This document shows, piece by piece, positions 9,336 to 19,874 of a stretch of DNA of 64,000 nucleotides (positions are counted from its first letter, which is position 1; every line of letters starts with the position of its first letter). Source of the stretch: Sipunculus nudus (taxonomy: Eukaryota > Annelida > Sipuncula > Golfingiida > Sipunculidae). The notes beneath the pieces are model-generated. The model did not search any database. It was not told where the DNA came from and saw nothing but the letters and a program-made list of their open reading frames with translations. The stretch spans positions 473,579 through 537,578 of the forward strand of contig CM049307.1 in the NCBI GenBank assembly GCA_026874595.1. Reading direction: 5' to 3'. The translations under genes and the position numbers were made by a program.

Positions 9336-10052
9336 ATGACTCTTGAAACTATGCACCGCACAACCGGTAGAAAGAACCGCCTGTCTGCTACGGTTCCCGG
9401 AAGTGGAACAACAAACTCTAACAGTCGTGTCACAGATTACGTGTTGAACACACTGCACCTCGAATCAGATGGAATCCTTCTTTACTGGTGCCTCGACAGC
9501 GGTTCGGATGTTCACGTGTTTTTCAACCTGGCGACGAGTGGTGATAAAACGGTCGTATTCCACGTCACAGGAAACAGAGTTCTTGTACGGTCAACGGATC
9601 TCGACATGCAGTTCAAACGATGGTTGGGGTCAGATTCCGCACGGCACAGCACTTCAGACACCAGTGTTGACGTCGAGACGGACGCCACGTCAGTTTGTAT
9701 TTGGCAGGCTGGAGACGAGCGCGTCTCGTTCATACGCGGGAAGGGAAAAGGGAAGCTGAACCGTTTCATGCGTGGGATGAAACAAACATTTCGCGGACAA
9801 CGTGGAGGACCCGCCGGGCTGTTGACAGGGCCCTTGCCTGCGGATATCGTGATCGGAGTGTCGTCGTCGAACGCTGTTAACGCCAGCATAACTCGTCACC
9901 CGTGGGAAGACGTCACGAGTTACATTTTCCCCGACGCCGGTTCTATATCGATGAACTTGGGTCTACCAGGGACAGTGAGAGCTGATCTGAACGACGTGTT
10001 GCGTGTTTGTTGCTGTATTTTTCATATCGTTCGTCAGCAAAGTTTACCGTGA
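9336..10052 (+). CDS. Unrecognised 238-residue protein
   Basis: The first ATG is at 9336. The protein looks compact, with a beta-rich N-terminal half and a basic segment around residues 150-165 (RGKGKGKLNRF). No family, signal peptide or membrane span recognised. A polyadenylation signal follows at 10130. Confidence 0.65.
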   Translation: MTLETMHRTTGRKNRLSATVPGSGTTNSNSRVTDYVLNTLHLESDGILLYWCLDSGSDVHVFFNLATSGDKTVVFHVTGNRVLVRSTDLDMQFKRWLGSDSARHSTSDTSVDVETDATSVCIWQAGDERVSFIRGKGKGKLNRFMRGMKQTFRGQRGGPAGLLTGPLPADIVIGVSSSNAVNASITRHPWEDVTSYIFPDAGSISMNLGLPGTVRADLNDVLRVCCCIFHIVRQQSLP

Positions 10053-10129
10053 ACACCCGACATTTTGTTATAGTTCACAGTTCGGATATATACGGATTCA
10101 GGCACATGTATATCACTTGTTTGCTTTTC

Positions 10130-10135
10130 AATAAA
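10130..10135 (+). terminator. Polyadenylation signal (+)
   Basis: AATAAA 78 bases after the stop at 10052; probably serves the plus-strand gene that ends there. Confidence 0.6.
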
Positions 10136-10267
10136 CGACAACAACTGACACGTTTTCTTGATACTTTTATTGATCATTATACAATGGTGGAAAGAGGGGG
10201 GGTGGTCCATTACTTGTACAGTTGCATACAAGACAACCCATAGGTCTATATAAGACGTATACAGTTT

Positions 10268-10273
10268 TTTATT
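10268..10273 (-). terminator. Polyadenylation signal of the gB-like gene
   Basis: AATAAA on the minus strand directly abuts the stop codon at 10274-10276; another lies at 10166-10171. The two convergent genes thus have interleaved 3' ends. Confidence 0.55.
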
Positions 10274-12832
10274 TTAATATACGCTAGGCCATATGGACAA
10301 TTTGTCCCGTCTTGTCGATCTTTTATTCCATTTCTTGCCCCACATGTCCTTTTCAGCGTTCACAATGTTATCTTTTCCTGTTTTCCCCAGCAGACGGGTT
10401 TGCTCGCCTTTTCCCATCGGTTCGTCTTCTCCCTCGGACGACGACGACGTAGAGGAGGAACTCGACGACGTGGACGACCGACGGTCTCTGATAACAACCG
10501 TTGGCACCCCGCTTTTCCTGTCTCTATACTTGACGTAGGCCCCGTGCCCCGCTTGCACGGTCAGGGCTGTCATTTGTCTAAGGAGTACAAAAAAGGCATA
10601 AACGCCACCGATACCCACCATTATCCCCAGTATAAAAGCGATCACCTTACCAGCAAGTGTACCGAGGAATCCCAAAATCCCAGAAAGGAGTTTACCGAAG
10701 AAATCCAACGCACCATTGAATACTGTGCCAACGGCGCTGCCGATGCCGTTGATTATGTCGGAAGCGATTTTCCCCAGGTCTGGGTCATTGCTGGTGTAAA
10801 CCTGATACATGGCCATCGTCCAACGTAAATGGCGATCGAAAACGCGCATCTGGTTCGCGTTTTCCAGCATAGACATGAGATCGAGCTCGCCTTCGATTTC
10901 CTTGTCCGTGTAAGGGTTTTCCATGATGGGGACATCGGCCTCTATCGGTGGCAGGAAATCGGTGACGTCCCGCAGGGCGGGATCGACGTCATCCACTATG
11001 TAGCCGTAATTCATATCACGGATGTAATTTTCAGAAGGCAGGTCCGACAACACCGCAAATTCGGTTTCGGTCCCGTTTTCGTCCGGCAGGGTGATAAGAG
11101 TGTAGTTTTTGTACGTGAGCGGTACCTCGTTGATGTAAAAACGCAACATGTTCGGGTAGCGGCAGGATTCCGTGTACTTGGGCGGGATCACGATCCGTCC
11201 GTCATCCATGGCCTGGCCCCGCAGAGGTTCCATGTCCTTTATCCCGGTCATGTTGGCCGTCCTGTTGCCCCCGTCCTCCGGGTCATTGAAGTATATGAGA
11301 GGCCTGCTGTAGCACAACGATTTGCCCTCGCCGACCTCCAGACTGCGGGCAAGACGGAAGTCCGTTTCATTGAGGAACCTGCATCGGCTTATCTCGTAAA
11401 CACTGCCGCGCGGTTTGGCATACACGTCCCGCCCTAAGTACACGGACAGCACAGACGACGGGTTGACAATTGCAAGAGAACGCGCCATGTTGTGGTCGTA
11501 ATAACTCTGAGCGCACCAAGTGTCCAGGCGCTGACGCTGTTGCGAGTTCATCCAGTCCACAATCTTCCCAGACACAAAATACCTCACGTTTTCCATTATT
11601 TCGTTGGTCATCAGCAGCAGTTCCGACCTGGTTGCGTGGTCAAGACTACGTCTTCGGCGGGAAATGTAATGCGTGCAGTTTAACGCGGCAGCCCCGTGAG
11701 CGTCGGCGTGCTGCTTCCTCTTGTACTCCTCACACAAGTGGTCATGGTTTACTACGCTTACATTCAGGTGTACCGTGGAATGGTTGAGATGGTTTTCGAT
11801 TGCAGAAACAGGAACAATGTCAGGTATCCAAGCGACGATCCCGTAATAGGTGTCCCAGTACATTTCCGTGTAGTTCATTATACTCAGCCTCTTTGACACG
11901 CAGTAGGGATGATCGATGGCACTGAGACTAGGTATCATATGTTTCTGTCGGTCAAATGTAAGCATTTGTTTGGCGTCCTCCAGCACCAAGTAGAAGCGCC
12001 CGTTGCCGTCACCCAGCTTAACCTTGGTTACGTTATGGTGTATTTCTGCCAGTACATAACCGCATGACATCGCCGGTTCCACTTTGTGCCAAACGATGAC
12101 CCATTCGTCAGTGGTTATGTGACTGCCGAGTTCAAACGATCTGGCTCCCGTGCTCGACAGGTTCTGAGCCATGCCCAGCGACGTGTGCACAACCTGATAC
12201 GGGGGAGAAGCGACAACATACACTTCTTTCATGATACAGTTGTGAGTGTACGTTTCCGGATCGTACCCGAACGCGAACCAATTATACTTCACACTGACAG
12301 GTATGTTGCTGGAATACGTGACGTATCCGTCGTGGCTCATGCTGACATAATACAACATGTGCGTCTTGCCGTCGATCGTGCAGTCCCTTGTTGAGCGCCA
12401 TTTCCGACACTCTTCTGCCGAGGGAGGCGCAATCGGGCGGTCCCATTTGTCAGTTATAAATTTGTGACCAAACCAACCCGTGTACGTTTTTCTGTACGAT
12501 ACGAACCACTGGCAGGCCATGGCGTCGGTCCTGGTAGCTTGAATATTCCTCTTGAAAGTGATAACCGTCCCGGTTTCGTGGTGGTCCTGTGCATGGTCAG
12601 CTGCATGGGGGCATCTGGGGTGAGGAGCGAAATGTACATATTTGGACGGCGTCCGCGGGTCACAGAACCGCAGTCTGTTCAAACGTTCGTTCCCTTTCAG
12701 GTCCGCGTACGCACGTTGTGAGGTGTTAAGCGTTGTTATGTCGATGGCCGAGGAAGTGACGGCGCCGGACATTTGCTGGAAAGCAGTCACTGCGAAGCAA
12801 ACACGCAGCACCCAAGACAATATTCCACACAT
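10274..12832 (-). CDS. Glycoprotein B-like class III fusion protein
   Basis: 852 residues from the ATG at 12832 (the open frame begins at a GTG, 12865). The N terminus is a signal peptide. A polybasic RRRR site at residues 392-395 matches the furin site position in the middle of many gB proteins. It is followed by a helical segment and a W-C-x(n)-L-N/V-P-S-S type region resembling the gB central helix and its following domain. A long Gly/Ala-rich amphipathic membrane-proximal region leads into a transmembrane segment at about 728-751. The 101-residue cytoplasmic tail has a Ser run and many basic residues. Expected role: the envelope fusogen for entry and cell-to-cell spread. Length and architecture fit gB well; identity is by architecture and local pattern, not by a search. 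All parts appear intact. Confidence 0.75.
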   Translation of the reverse strand: MCGILSWVLRVCFAVTAFQQMSGAVTSSAIDITTLNTSQRAYADLKGNERLNRLRFCDPRTPSKYVHFAPHPRCPHAADHAQDHHETGTVITFKRNIQATRTDAMACQWFVSYRKTYTGWFGHKFITDKWDRPIAPPSAEECRKWRSTRDCTIDGKTHMLYYVSMSHDGYVTYSSNIPVSVKYNWFAFGYDPETYTHNCIMKEVYVVASPPYQVVHTSLGMAQNLSSTGARSFELGSHITTDEWVIVWHKVEPAMSCGYVLAEIHHNVTKVKLGDGNGRFYLVLEDAKQMLTFDRQKHMIPSLSAIDHPYCVSKRLSIMNYTEMYWDTYYGIVAWIPDIVPVSAIENHLNHSTVHLNVSVVNHDHLCEEYKRKQHADAHGAAALNCTHYISRRRRSLDHATRSELLLMTNEIMENVRYFVSGKIVDWMNSQQRQRLDTWCAQSYYDHNMARSLAIVNPSSVLSVYLGRDVYAKPRGSVYEISRCRFLNETDFRLARSLEVGEGKSLCYSRPLIYFNDPEDGGNRTANMTGIKDMEPLRGQAMDDGRIVIPPKYTESCRYPNMLRFYINEVPLTYKNYTLITLPDENGTETEFAVLSDLPSENYIRDMNYGYIVDDVDPALRDVTDFLPPIEADVPIMENPYTDKEIEGELDLMSMLENANQMRVFDRHLRWTMAMYQVYTSNDPDLGKIASDIINGIGSAVGTVFNGALDFFGKLLSGILGFLGTLAGKVIAFILGIMVGIGGVYAFFVLLRQMTALTVQAGHGAYVKYRDRKSGVPTVVIRDRRSSTSSSSSSTSSSSEGEDEPMGKGEQTRLLGKTGKDNIVNAEKDMWGKKWNKRSTRRDKLSIWPSVY

Positions 12833-13007
12833 GGCCACAGACGTTGACGTTTCCGATGAACACACACGTGACGTCTACGCTAGACAACTAAACGGTGATA
12901 ATACACGAACCGGTCGACAAAGCATGAAAACGTGCTATGGGGGTCAATATAGTACATGTGGTCCGTGACAAATACTGACAAAAGAACACCGCATGTTTGG
13001 GCGTGAA

Positions 13008-13799
13008 TCAATGGCGCGGACAAGAAATGTACGCCACAGTTTGTAATCCCTGCAGAAGCGGCAGACTGGTTTCGAGTCTCCTGCACAATGTGCAACCGCA
13101 ACCCCGCCACTCCCGTTGCCCCAGGAAAAGGGCCATGCAAATAGACCTCGGGGTCACGTTGTTCCGGACATATTCATCTACCTCGTAATTGTCAAGTGTG
13201 CTGTAAGGAGTAGGTAAATTCGCACCAATCCCTGACGTCGCAACCACTCTCCGCATCAACTGGAAGCAATGCTGGCACCACATTTGACAGAATGCCACCC
13301 AAATCAGGATTCCTGGTTCAAATGTTGTGACCTGCCCTTCTTCACCTGGCTCTTCGGGTAACCTCTCTGCAATAGCTGAACATATCGACCACATGTCTTT
13401 TGCCATTGTGCTCGACAGAGAGAGATCGATTACGTCCAAGTATCTCCACAGAGACATCTGACGGCCGTGCGTCTCGAAAAATGTTGCAATATTCCCATCG
13501 GCTTCCGACATGCACTTTTCGTAACGCATAATCATCTCTTCATCGTCCATGTCAGACGACGATGACGACGAATCCTCCTCATTTTCTTGTAGTTCTCCCC
13601 CACTGTCATCCTCATCTCCGGATCCCAGTACAGGCCAGCCACAAGGGTCATCGGCGACACCGTCCCGGGGATTGTTGTTCTCTTCCCTTTCTCCCGACCC
13701 GCCTTCCTCATCAGAACGATGAACGTCTTCATTTGGTAATGACATATCGTCCGCTAGGTACCCTGCTGTACCAAGTGTAACCCCTTGTATGTCAGACAT
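13008..13799 (-). CDS. Unrecognised acidic protein, 263 residues
   Basis: ATG at 13799. Residues 20-90 are highly acidic with a Ser6 run and GDEDD/NEEDS stretches typical of disordered regulatory segments. The C-terminal half appears folded, with C/H residues (WCQHC about residue 180 and a C-x-C-x2-C cluster about 238-243) that could bind metal. No family is recognised. A TATA-like TTTTATAA on the minus strand lies 34-41 bases upstream. It lies between the gB-like and candidate capsid genes on the same strand. Confidence 0.65.
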   Translation of the reverse strand: MSDIQGVTLGTAGYLADDMSLPNEDVHRSDEEGGSGEREENNNPRDGVADDPCGWPVLGSGDEDDSGGELQENEEDSSSSSSDMDDEEMIMRYEKCMSEADGNIATFFETHGRQMSLWRYLDVIDLSLSSTMAKDMWSICSAIAERLPEEPGEEGQVTTFEPGILIWVAFCQMWCQHCFQLMRRVVATSGIGANLPTPYSTLDNYEVDEYVRNNVTPRSICMALFLGQREWRGCGCTLCRRLETSLPLLQGLQTVAYISCPRH

Positions 13800-13832
13800 A
13801 GCAAATGAACCAAACTGTCACCAGTGCGGCTG

Positions 13833-13870
13833 TTATAAAATCGCAGTCACGACACAAATATATATATATA
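13833..13870 (-). promoter_or_regulatory. TATA region for the acidic-protein gene
   Basis: On the minus strand, TTTTATAA (13833-13840) and a longer TATATATATATTTG run (13857-13870) lie 34-72 bases before the ATG at 13799. The 13871-14021 remainder of this gap shows no gene. Confidence 0.5.
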
Positions 13871-14021
13871 CCGACGTGCACACAGGGTTTACAACGAAAC
13901 ATGTGATATATCATTCAAATAGCAACATTCCAACCACGCATGCACAGGACCGACTGGACCATACAACAGACAGACGATGCACACAACAGAAAACACAAAC
14001 ACGTATAAATGCAATATAGTT

Positions 14022-14027
14022 TTTAAT
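14022..14027 (-). terminator. Variant polyadenylation signal (ATTAAA)
   Basis: ATTAAA on the minus strand 50 bases after the stop of the candidate major capsid gene. Confidence 0.4.
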
Positions 14028-14077
14028 ATGATATACCATAGCGCGACCTATATCCAAGGACACAATCATGTGATTCA

Positions 14078-17000
14078 TTAATCGGTAGAAACCCGCCTGC
14101 GTTTCGGGTCCGGCTCGCCGGTAGGCATGAGAAAACGGAGAGCGGATGACAAATCGTTTTCGTCCATGCGGACGTAAGGGAAACGGGTACAAAAGTCATC
14201 GACGCACCTGAACGTCTCTGCATCCAAGCTGCTTTTCGGCAGCTGTTCGATGTCCACTCCGCTGTTTCCTAAACGTGTGGATATTATCTGGTACAACAGA
14301 CCAGCCACTTTCTCGACAGGAACGTCAGGGTCCTCACACATGTCGTCCAAACACGTTTCGAGCTCTTGGATGCTTCCTGTCCTGCCGGCTGCGTCCATGC
14401 CGTGTAGCACACTGCGTGCAGCGTGGTGCACCTGCATGCGTTGAGAGAACGGCTCCGTGCTAACCCCCAGAAAGAGCGGGTATTGCCGTTTATCGTCAGC
14501 ATCTTGTTTTCCCGCACGCGGCCAGTTCATCGACTTAAGCGCGCCTGTATATAGTGCTGAGAGCTCAGTCTCGTTCACACCCATCAACATCCGGTGACGG
14601 ACCACAAGATGGTTTTGCAGAACATAAAAATTCGGCCTCATACACGCCACCGTGACCTTGTAGCGCAAAGAACTTGCTTCGTTCAGGCAGGACACGCCGT
14701 CCTTCACCATCACGAGGCCGGCATCACGGAAGACGGGCATTTGCGCTTCACCCGACTCGCTCTTTGGGTTGTTAAAGGTGACGCCACCCCATCCAGCTTG
14801 CACCCAAACGGGCAAAATGGCGTTTTCCTTCTGGTGTGCATCGGATAGCTGGCTCATGTGACAGAACAGCTGAGACTGGAGGAGGAAAGACGTGAATTCC
14901 TTGGAACCGCTGACATGTCTCCCGCCGCGAAGCGGGCTCGTCTCGACCAGCTGCACCAAACGCACCAGAGCATGCACGTCCGCTTGCCGAAGGTGCACCC
15001 CAGATTCCTCAGCATCGAACGCGAGTTCACGCAAGGTCTTTGCCTGGATCATCTTTTTAAGTGAAGGGTGGTAACAACTCTGTATGATCTGGACGATCCA
15101 ACCTTGCGTGTCACGAGACAGAGGTTTCGTGAAGACGGACAGACCGCTCACCCACCCCCACCCCGTTCCACGAAACCTCTCCTCTTCCTGTTCGTGGTTG
15201 CCGATGATGTAGTCGTACGATGAATTCCGGACAACGCTTGTCACATCTGCCGCAACAGCCGGTGAAATTGTTTCATCCTCGACTGCATCGTCTGATAAAC
15301 CAGACACCCGCGGAGTTATGGTGAAGTCACCCTGTTCCTGATATATGTCGGCAGCACTGACACCCGCACTGCGCGACTCCATGATCGAGGCACGTATGGA
15401 ACCGTGCGTTTCAGCAAACGGGGCATCAACGCTTCCCTGCGGACGCTGCCATCCTTTCTTGTTTGCGGAAGATTTATCTTTGTACCACGTGGTGGTGTTC
15501 ATTTTACAATATGCGTCTTGGACCTTGTACCAGACGCAATCTTTCGAACAGTGTTCGTGCGCCAGAACCCTCCCCTGATCGTGCAGGGAAGGTACACTCG
15601 CGCTCCTGACAACGTACGGCTTGTACGAGAACAACGGTTTGTCGAGCATCAACGGTGAATGCAAAAGCGTCAGTTGCACCTGCTGGTACGTAGCAGCTGC
15701 GCTCTGCAGCCGCTTGAATACATCTGCTTGCGCCATGTTAGAAGCCAGCAAGCACTGGTGCAGCAGTGTGCACTGGTGCATCTTCCACACAGCTGCACCC
15801 TGGTAGGCCAACATCTCGCCCGACAACGTGATGGCCAGTTCAGACCGCAGTTTCTCTACATCTGTCGCCCCCGCCTTCCTGTTAGCTGTTCTCTCGGCGG
15901 CGAGGTTCGCGAAGCGTTTGGCTTCCAACGTTACGCTCGCGACTGTATCAGTCACACACGAGAACATTTTGCAAACGTTCGTGACATCCAAAGGCGTACT
16001 GTCGTGCTTCTTTCGCAGCTGCGAGTCGGGTTTTGTAATGAAACAACCGGCGAGCGCGTCAATGAAGGACGTGTGTAGACGTCCCGCGTGGGGCTGCACG
16101 ATCATATCCAGTTCCGGCGGTATTTCTTTGAGCACGCGTGCCAACACACCCGACGGTGCTTCTTGCGACTCTCTCCTTCTGCTGTCAGATTCTTTTCTCT
16201 GGACAAAGGACGATTTCTCAACATTGCCCGTAAAATGGGGTCCTTTGCACAGCACGTGCAACCCAGGTACGCATAGCCCGTCGTGAGCTGTCCCCCGCTT
16301 TTCGAGGATCTGCCTGACGGGGCGTGGGAACCACACACAGGGGCAGTTTTCCGGTCCCCTGTCCAAACTGACCCCGTCCTTGTGGCATTTGTGACACATA
16401 CGTGTATTAATCGCTTTTTTCACATCGCTCAAGTCAGCGTCCCAGGGCACCCCTTCCGCCAGAGTTTCGAACGAATCTAGCGACCTGGCCGTAACGTGGA
16501 GGTCCAACGAAAGGCCGACAAGCCTTTGGGCCAAGACGGTATTGCCGTGGCGGCCTGCCGAGTCCATGTGCGATTTGACGTTGCCCTGACGCTCCTGCTT
16601 ATCGAACGGTAGTTCGAAAGGGTAGTTGTCGATGTCAAACGAAGCACGCCATTTCTGCGACGTCCGTAGCTGGGCCTGCCTGTCTGTCAGTAAGAAAGAC
16701 GTCATGTCCACGGCGGCTGAGTCCGTGGACTTCAGCAAACTGCACAGCAGTGAAGCCTCATTCAACCTCAACGACATTGCTACGGCTTCAGCCAGGCAAG
16801 GTGACATTTGGCGTTCCACGTGACCTGGCATCATGCGCTCCAGTTCTGCTGTACACTTCTCTGGGTTACCGAAAGGTGTGGCCTCCGCCTGTCGCACAAG
16901 GGAAAAGTGCACGTCCTCGTCGCATGGCCAGTTTTTGAATTCGACAGTGTCCGCGAACCGGCAACTGGTGTTCTGGGTGAGCGTGAGATACACCAGCAGA

Positions 17001-18049
17001 GCAACCAAAGGGGCGGTTTCTTCAGATATCTGCCGCCGTTTGTCACATGCCTGTTGGTTTTGGTACGGGGATGAGAAACCTGGAGGTAGATCCACCTGCC
17101 GGTGCACTGGTGTGTCGAGCATGTAAACAACCACGTCTGCCAAGTACGGTTTGATATGTAGGTTGTGCATCAGGCCCCTGACGATGCTCCACATCAGCTG
17201 GCTGAGCACGGGTGACACGACCAGAAGGTTTTCAATGGGCTCTTCCGTCGGGGAATTCCTGTCGTCCTGCAGGACGTCCGCAAGCAACTGCTTCCGTTGC
17301 GGCCGTCGCTTCGGAGCAGAACGGCGTGTAGCGTAGGCCAGCGTCGCGTCCCACAAATCCACGGTGACCGCGTTTAGGTTTTCGTGCAGGGATACGTCAC
17401 GCCTGACCGAGTCCCGCACGAGGAACATGCAACCGTGCATGAGTGCGCTGATATGCGCCCACGTAAACGTTCCAAAGATGAAAAAATCTTTCGCCTCCAG
17501 TGGCGGTCCTTCACTCTTCACAACGCTCATGATCCGCTGCACAGTCAATGAGTGCAGGTCCTTGCCATTGTCCACCAGGTCGGCAGACGTGTATTTCTGC
17601 GGAACCGGAAAAAAATCGCTTTTCTCACAACCTTCCCAGGCGGGGGTTGTGGTCTGCAGCATGTCATCGATGACCTGCCTCACGTTCTTCATTCGTCTCA
17701 TCGGGTTGTCATGCTCGTGTAGACGCGGGTCATCGTACCCGTGCAGGAGGAACAAGAACGGATACCTGCCGGCACTGTTGACTTCACCGTCCGGTGTCTC
17801 CACGAAACCTTTCCAGGGCAGATCACTTTCCACGGTCAGCCCCCTCACGACAGGTAACCAACCACCGGGTTCCCCTTCGCATTGCGCCAACAGCTGTTTA
17901 ACTATGATGCCTCCTGCGACGTCAAGCGAAAGCAAATCGTCCCTCTTGACCACATACAAACGGGCAGGCGTGATATCCCCCAGATCGCCGGTCTCGCAAA
18001 GACTGGTGTAGTCTCTCTCGTCTGGTTTACTACCACCCGACCTGTGCAT
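14078..18049 (-). CDS. Candidate major capsid protein
   Basis: 1323 residues from the ATG at 18049, close to the usual 1100-1400 of herpesvirus major capsid proteins. No signal peptide or membrane segment; mixed alpha/beta throughout with evenly spread Cys and His. The C terminus ends in a basic PKRRRV cluster that may act as a nuclear localisation signal. Next but one is the assemblin-like protease/scaffold gene, a partner in capsid assembly. A TATA box lies about 90 bases upstream. The assignment rests on size, composition and neighbourhood; I cannot see a diagnostic motif because this fold is poorly conserved in sequence. The alternative is another large virion protein; the 719-residue protein at 49851-52010 is a second capsid candidate. 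Confidence 0.5.
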   Translation of the reverse strand: MHRSGGSKPDERDYTSLCETGDLGDITPARLYVVKRDDLLSLDVAGGIIVKQLLAQCEGEPGGWLPVVRGLTVESDLPWKGFVETPDGEVNSAGRYPFLFLLHGYDDPRLHEHDNPMRRMKNVRQVIDDMLQTTTPAWEGCEKSDFFPVPQKYTSADLVDNGKDLHSLTVQRIMSVVKSEGPPLEAKDFFIFGTFTWAHISALMHGCMFLVRDSVRRDVSLHENLNAVTVDLWDATLAYATRRSAPKRRPQRKQLLADVLQDDRNSPTEEPIENLLVVSPVLSQLMWSIVRGLMHNLHIKPYLADVVVYMLDTPVHRQVDLPPGFSSPYQNQQACDKRRQISEETAPLVALLVYLTLTQNTSCRFADTVEFKNWPCDEDVHFSLVRQAEATPFGNPEKCTAELERMMPGHVERQMSPCLAEAVAMSLRLNEASLLCSLLKSTDSAAVDMTSFLLTDRQAQLRTSQKWRASFDIDNYPFELPFDKQERQGNVKSHMDSAGRHGNTVLAQRLVGLSLDLHVTARSLDSFETLAEGVPWDADLSDVKKAINTRMCHKCHKDGVSLDRGPENCPCVWFPRPVRQILEKRGTAHDGLCVPGLHVLCKGPHFTGNVEKSSFVQRKESDSRRRESQEAPSGVLARVLKEIPPELDMIVQPHAGRLHTSFIDALAGCFITKPDSQLRKKHDSTPLDVTNVCKMFSCVTDTVASVTLEAKRFANLAAERTANRKAGATDVEKLRSELAITLSGEMLAYQGAAVWKMHQCTLLHQCLLASNMAQADVFKRLQSAAATYQQVQLTLLHSPLMLDKPLFSYKPYVVRSASVPSLHDQGRVLAHEHCSKDCVWYKVQDAYCKMNTTTWYKDKSSANKKGWQRPQGSVDAPFAETHGSIRASIMESRSAGVSAADIYQEQGDFTITPRVSGLSDDAVEDETISPAVAADVTSVVRNSSYDYIIGNHEQEEERFRGTGWGWVSGLSVFTKPLSRDTQGWIVQIIQSCYHPSLKKMIQAKTLRELAFDAEESGVHLRQADVHALVRLVQLVETSPLRGGRHVSGSKEFTSFLLQSQLFCHMSQLSDAHQKENAILPVWVQAGWGGVTFNNPKSESGEAQMPVFRDAGLVMVKDGVSCLNEASSLRYKVTVACMRPNFYVLQNHLVVRHRMLMGVNETELSALYTGALKSMNWPRAGKQDADDKRQYPLFLGVSTEPFSQRMQVHHAARSVLHGMDAAGRTGSIQELETCLDDMCEDPDVPVEKVAGLLYQIISTRLGNSGVDIEQLPKSSLDAETFRCVDDFCTRFPYVRMDENDLSSALRFLMPTGEPDPKRRRVSTD

Positions 18050-18138
18050 GTTTGAACCGTATGTCTACGCTTCTGGTCGAAACAACTGTCAAGTCCTGCA
18101 ACTGCGAGCACAATAAGCGAAACGCGTCCGGTGCGCGC

Positions 18139-18146
18139 TTTTATAA
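18139..18146 (-). promoter_or_regulatory. TATA box of the candidate capsid gene
   Basis: TTATAAAA on the minus strand 90 bases upstream of the ATG at 18049, in a GC-rich setting. Confidence 0.6.
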
Positions 18147-18364
18147 GGAGGTCTGGCGTCAAACCGTTTCCTACTGCTGCATGATATGCTGTGGCAACCA
18201 CGTGACAAGGCAGCTTTACAAAAAATTGGTTCGGCGTGTGAAACACACAAGTGATACTTCAGAGTGTGGAGCGACTTCTGGAACTCATACCATCAGAAGA
18301 CCCCGACTAGACAGGGTATGATTACGTGGTACAACACCGCACACACACAAATATACACCGGGCC

Positions 18365-19741
18365 ATGCAAAAGGATATCCGTTCACACATCAAACAAGTC
18401 GCAGAGCACGTGGATTCATGGTTCAGGAAAACACGTCAGCTACACGGGGAAAATAAGGACGGCCATCCCGTGGATTGGTGGTACACAACAGTCGCCCCAG
18501 CCTTACAGGAATTCGTTAAGTCTCACAAGGAATGGGAACAATGCATCTTACAGCTGACCAGGCAGACCAGAAGGGCGAAGAGGACGAGGGGCGGGGACAA
18601 TCACAGTGCCGCAAAGAACGGCGAACCAAACACGGTTAACGACCCAGCATCAAACGCTGGGGATAACGGCCATCACACAACACACGGGGCCCAACCAGAA
18701 CTGAAGCAGCTGGCCACACATTTGCTCGAACACTACGTGGACGTTCACGGTCAAGACACGGTCAGCGTCTCGTGGGACCGGCATATCGCAAATGTAAGTA
18801 CAGATGTGTTTTCTGGCACGTGGCTGGACGAGCTGGCGAGCATAATGGGTTTCACCTTGGCCCTCAACCGTAAAACCGGAAATATATTCAATACAGCAGA
18901 GTCAAGGATAAAGAACAACAAAGGGAATCCTTCGCTGAAACTGAAACAGTTACAATTGCGAACGGTGGGAGTCCTCCTGTTGTTCGACGCCACCCTGGTG
19001 TCGTTGGCCTGCTCATACGTGCAAATCGGGCTCCCAGTGTTCGCAACTTTTGAGACTGTGTACCTATACGCAAGTATGTGGGCTTTACTGAGGGGAGCGC
19101 CGGCCGGAAACGTATCACGCGAAACAACGCATGTACTACGTGCTCTGGCGGTTATGCACTCCCATTGTTCTAACAGAGACACCAGGTCGACTTTGGCTAA
19201 GGTTGTCGCGAGTGCTGCAGCGCGGCCCATTACGTCATCCCAATGCGACGGTACTTGCGTGTTAAACGCGTGGGAGATGTGGACGCACGCTTACCCTTGC
19301 CTGCTGATCACCACAAAAACACGTACGGCACATGACCCTTGGCACCTGAATATAACACCATTCTCACGTGATCACACGCAAGTACTCGCCGGCGTAAAAA
19401 CGGCCATCGACAGGCACATACACCAAACGTGCGCGGAACTAGCGGGTGTGTGCCCACGCGACATAAACACACCCGAGACGGAAGGTGGAAAACACATCAG
19501 GGAAGGTACAAACACTGACCCGACACGTCAACACGCACAGACCGAGGCGGTGGAAAACAAACACAGTCTGGAACTTTACACATTGGGAGAACATTACATG
19601 TTTCCACGTTTGCATCCACTGGGCGAGATACGGGACACTGTGCAGATTTTTCGCGACAAAAGAACACAGAGCGCAGAAGCACGAGCCGAACGGGCAGTGT
19701 TCCCGCCGGCAAAGTTGCACCTGCCGATGCCTGAACATTAA
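18365..19741 (+). CDS. Unrecognised 458-residue protein beside the capsid genes
   Basis: First ATG at 18365 (the frame opens at a GTG at 18326). The N-terminal 90 residues are helical and basic, followed by an Asn/Gly/His-rich linker, then a folded region with hydrophobic helices (about residues 205-240) and a C-terminal tail rich in charged residues. It lies between the candidate major capsid protein and the protease/scaffold gene. A capsid triplex or other capsid-associated role is possible from size and position only. No family motif is seen, and no clear AATAAA follows. Confidence 0.65.
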   Translation: MQKDIRSHIKQVAEHVDSWFRKTRQLHGENKDGHPVDWWYTTVAPALQEFVKSHKEWEQCILQLTRQTRRAKRTRGGDNHSAAKNGEPNTVNDPASNAGDNGHHTTHGAQPELKQLATHLLEHYVDVHGQDTVSVSWDRHIANVSTDVFSGTWLDELASIMGFTLALNRKTGNIFNTAESRIKNNKGNPSLKLKQLQLRTVGVLLLFDATLVSLACSYVQIGLPVFATFETVYLYASMWALLRGAPAGNVSRETTHVLRALAVMHSHCSNRDTRSTLAKVVASAAARPITSSQCDGTCVLNAWEMWTHAYPCLLITTKTRTAHDPWHLNITPFSRDHTQVLAGVKTAIDRHIHQTCAELAGVCPRDINTPETEGGKHIREGTNTDPTRQHAQTEAVENKHSLELYTLGEHYMFPRLHPLGEIRDTVQIFRDKRTQSAEARAERAVFPPAKLHLPMPEH

Positions 19742-19874
19742 GTATACGACAGAAACCCCTCCCGCCGAAAGACATCACGAAGAATAACAGAACATCTCTG
19801 TTTATTTACCCCGGTGCAAGCGCCGGACGACAACGACACATGACATGTGACATAATTACACGAGCACCATAAAA

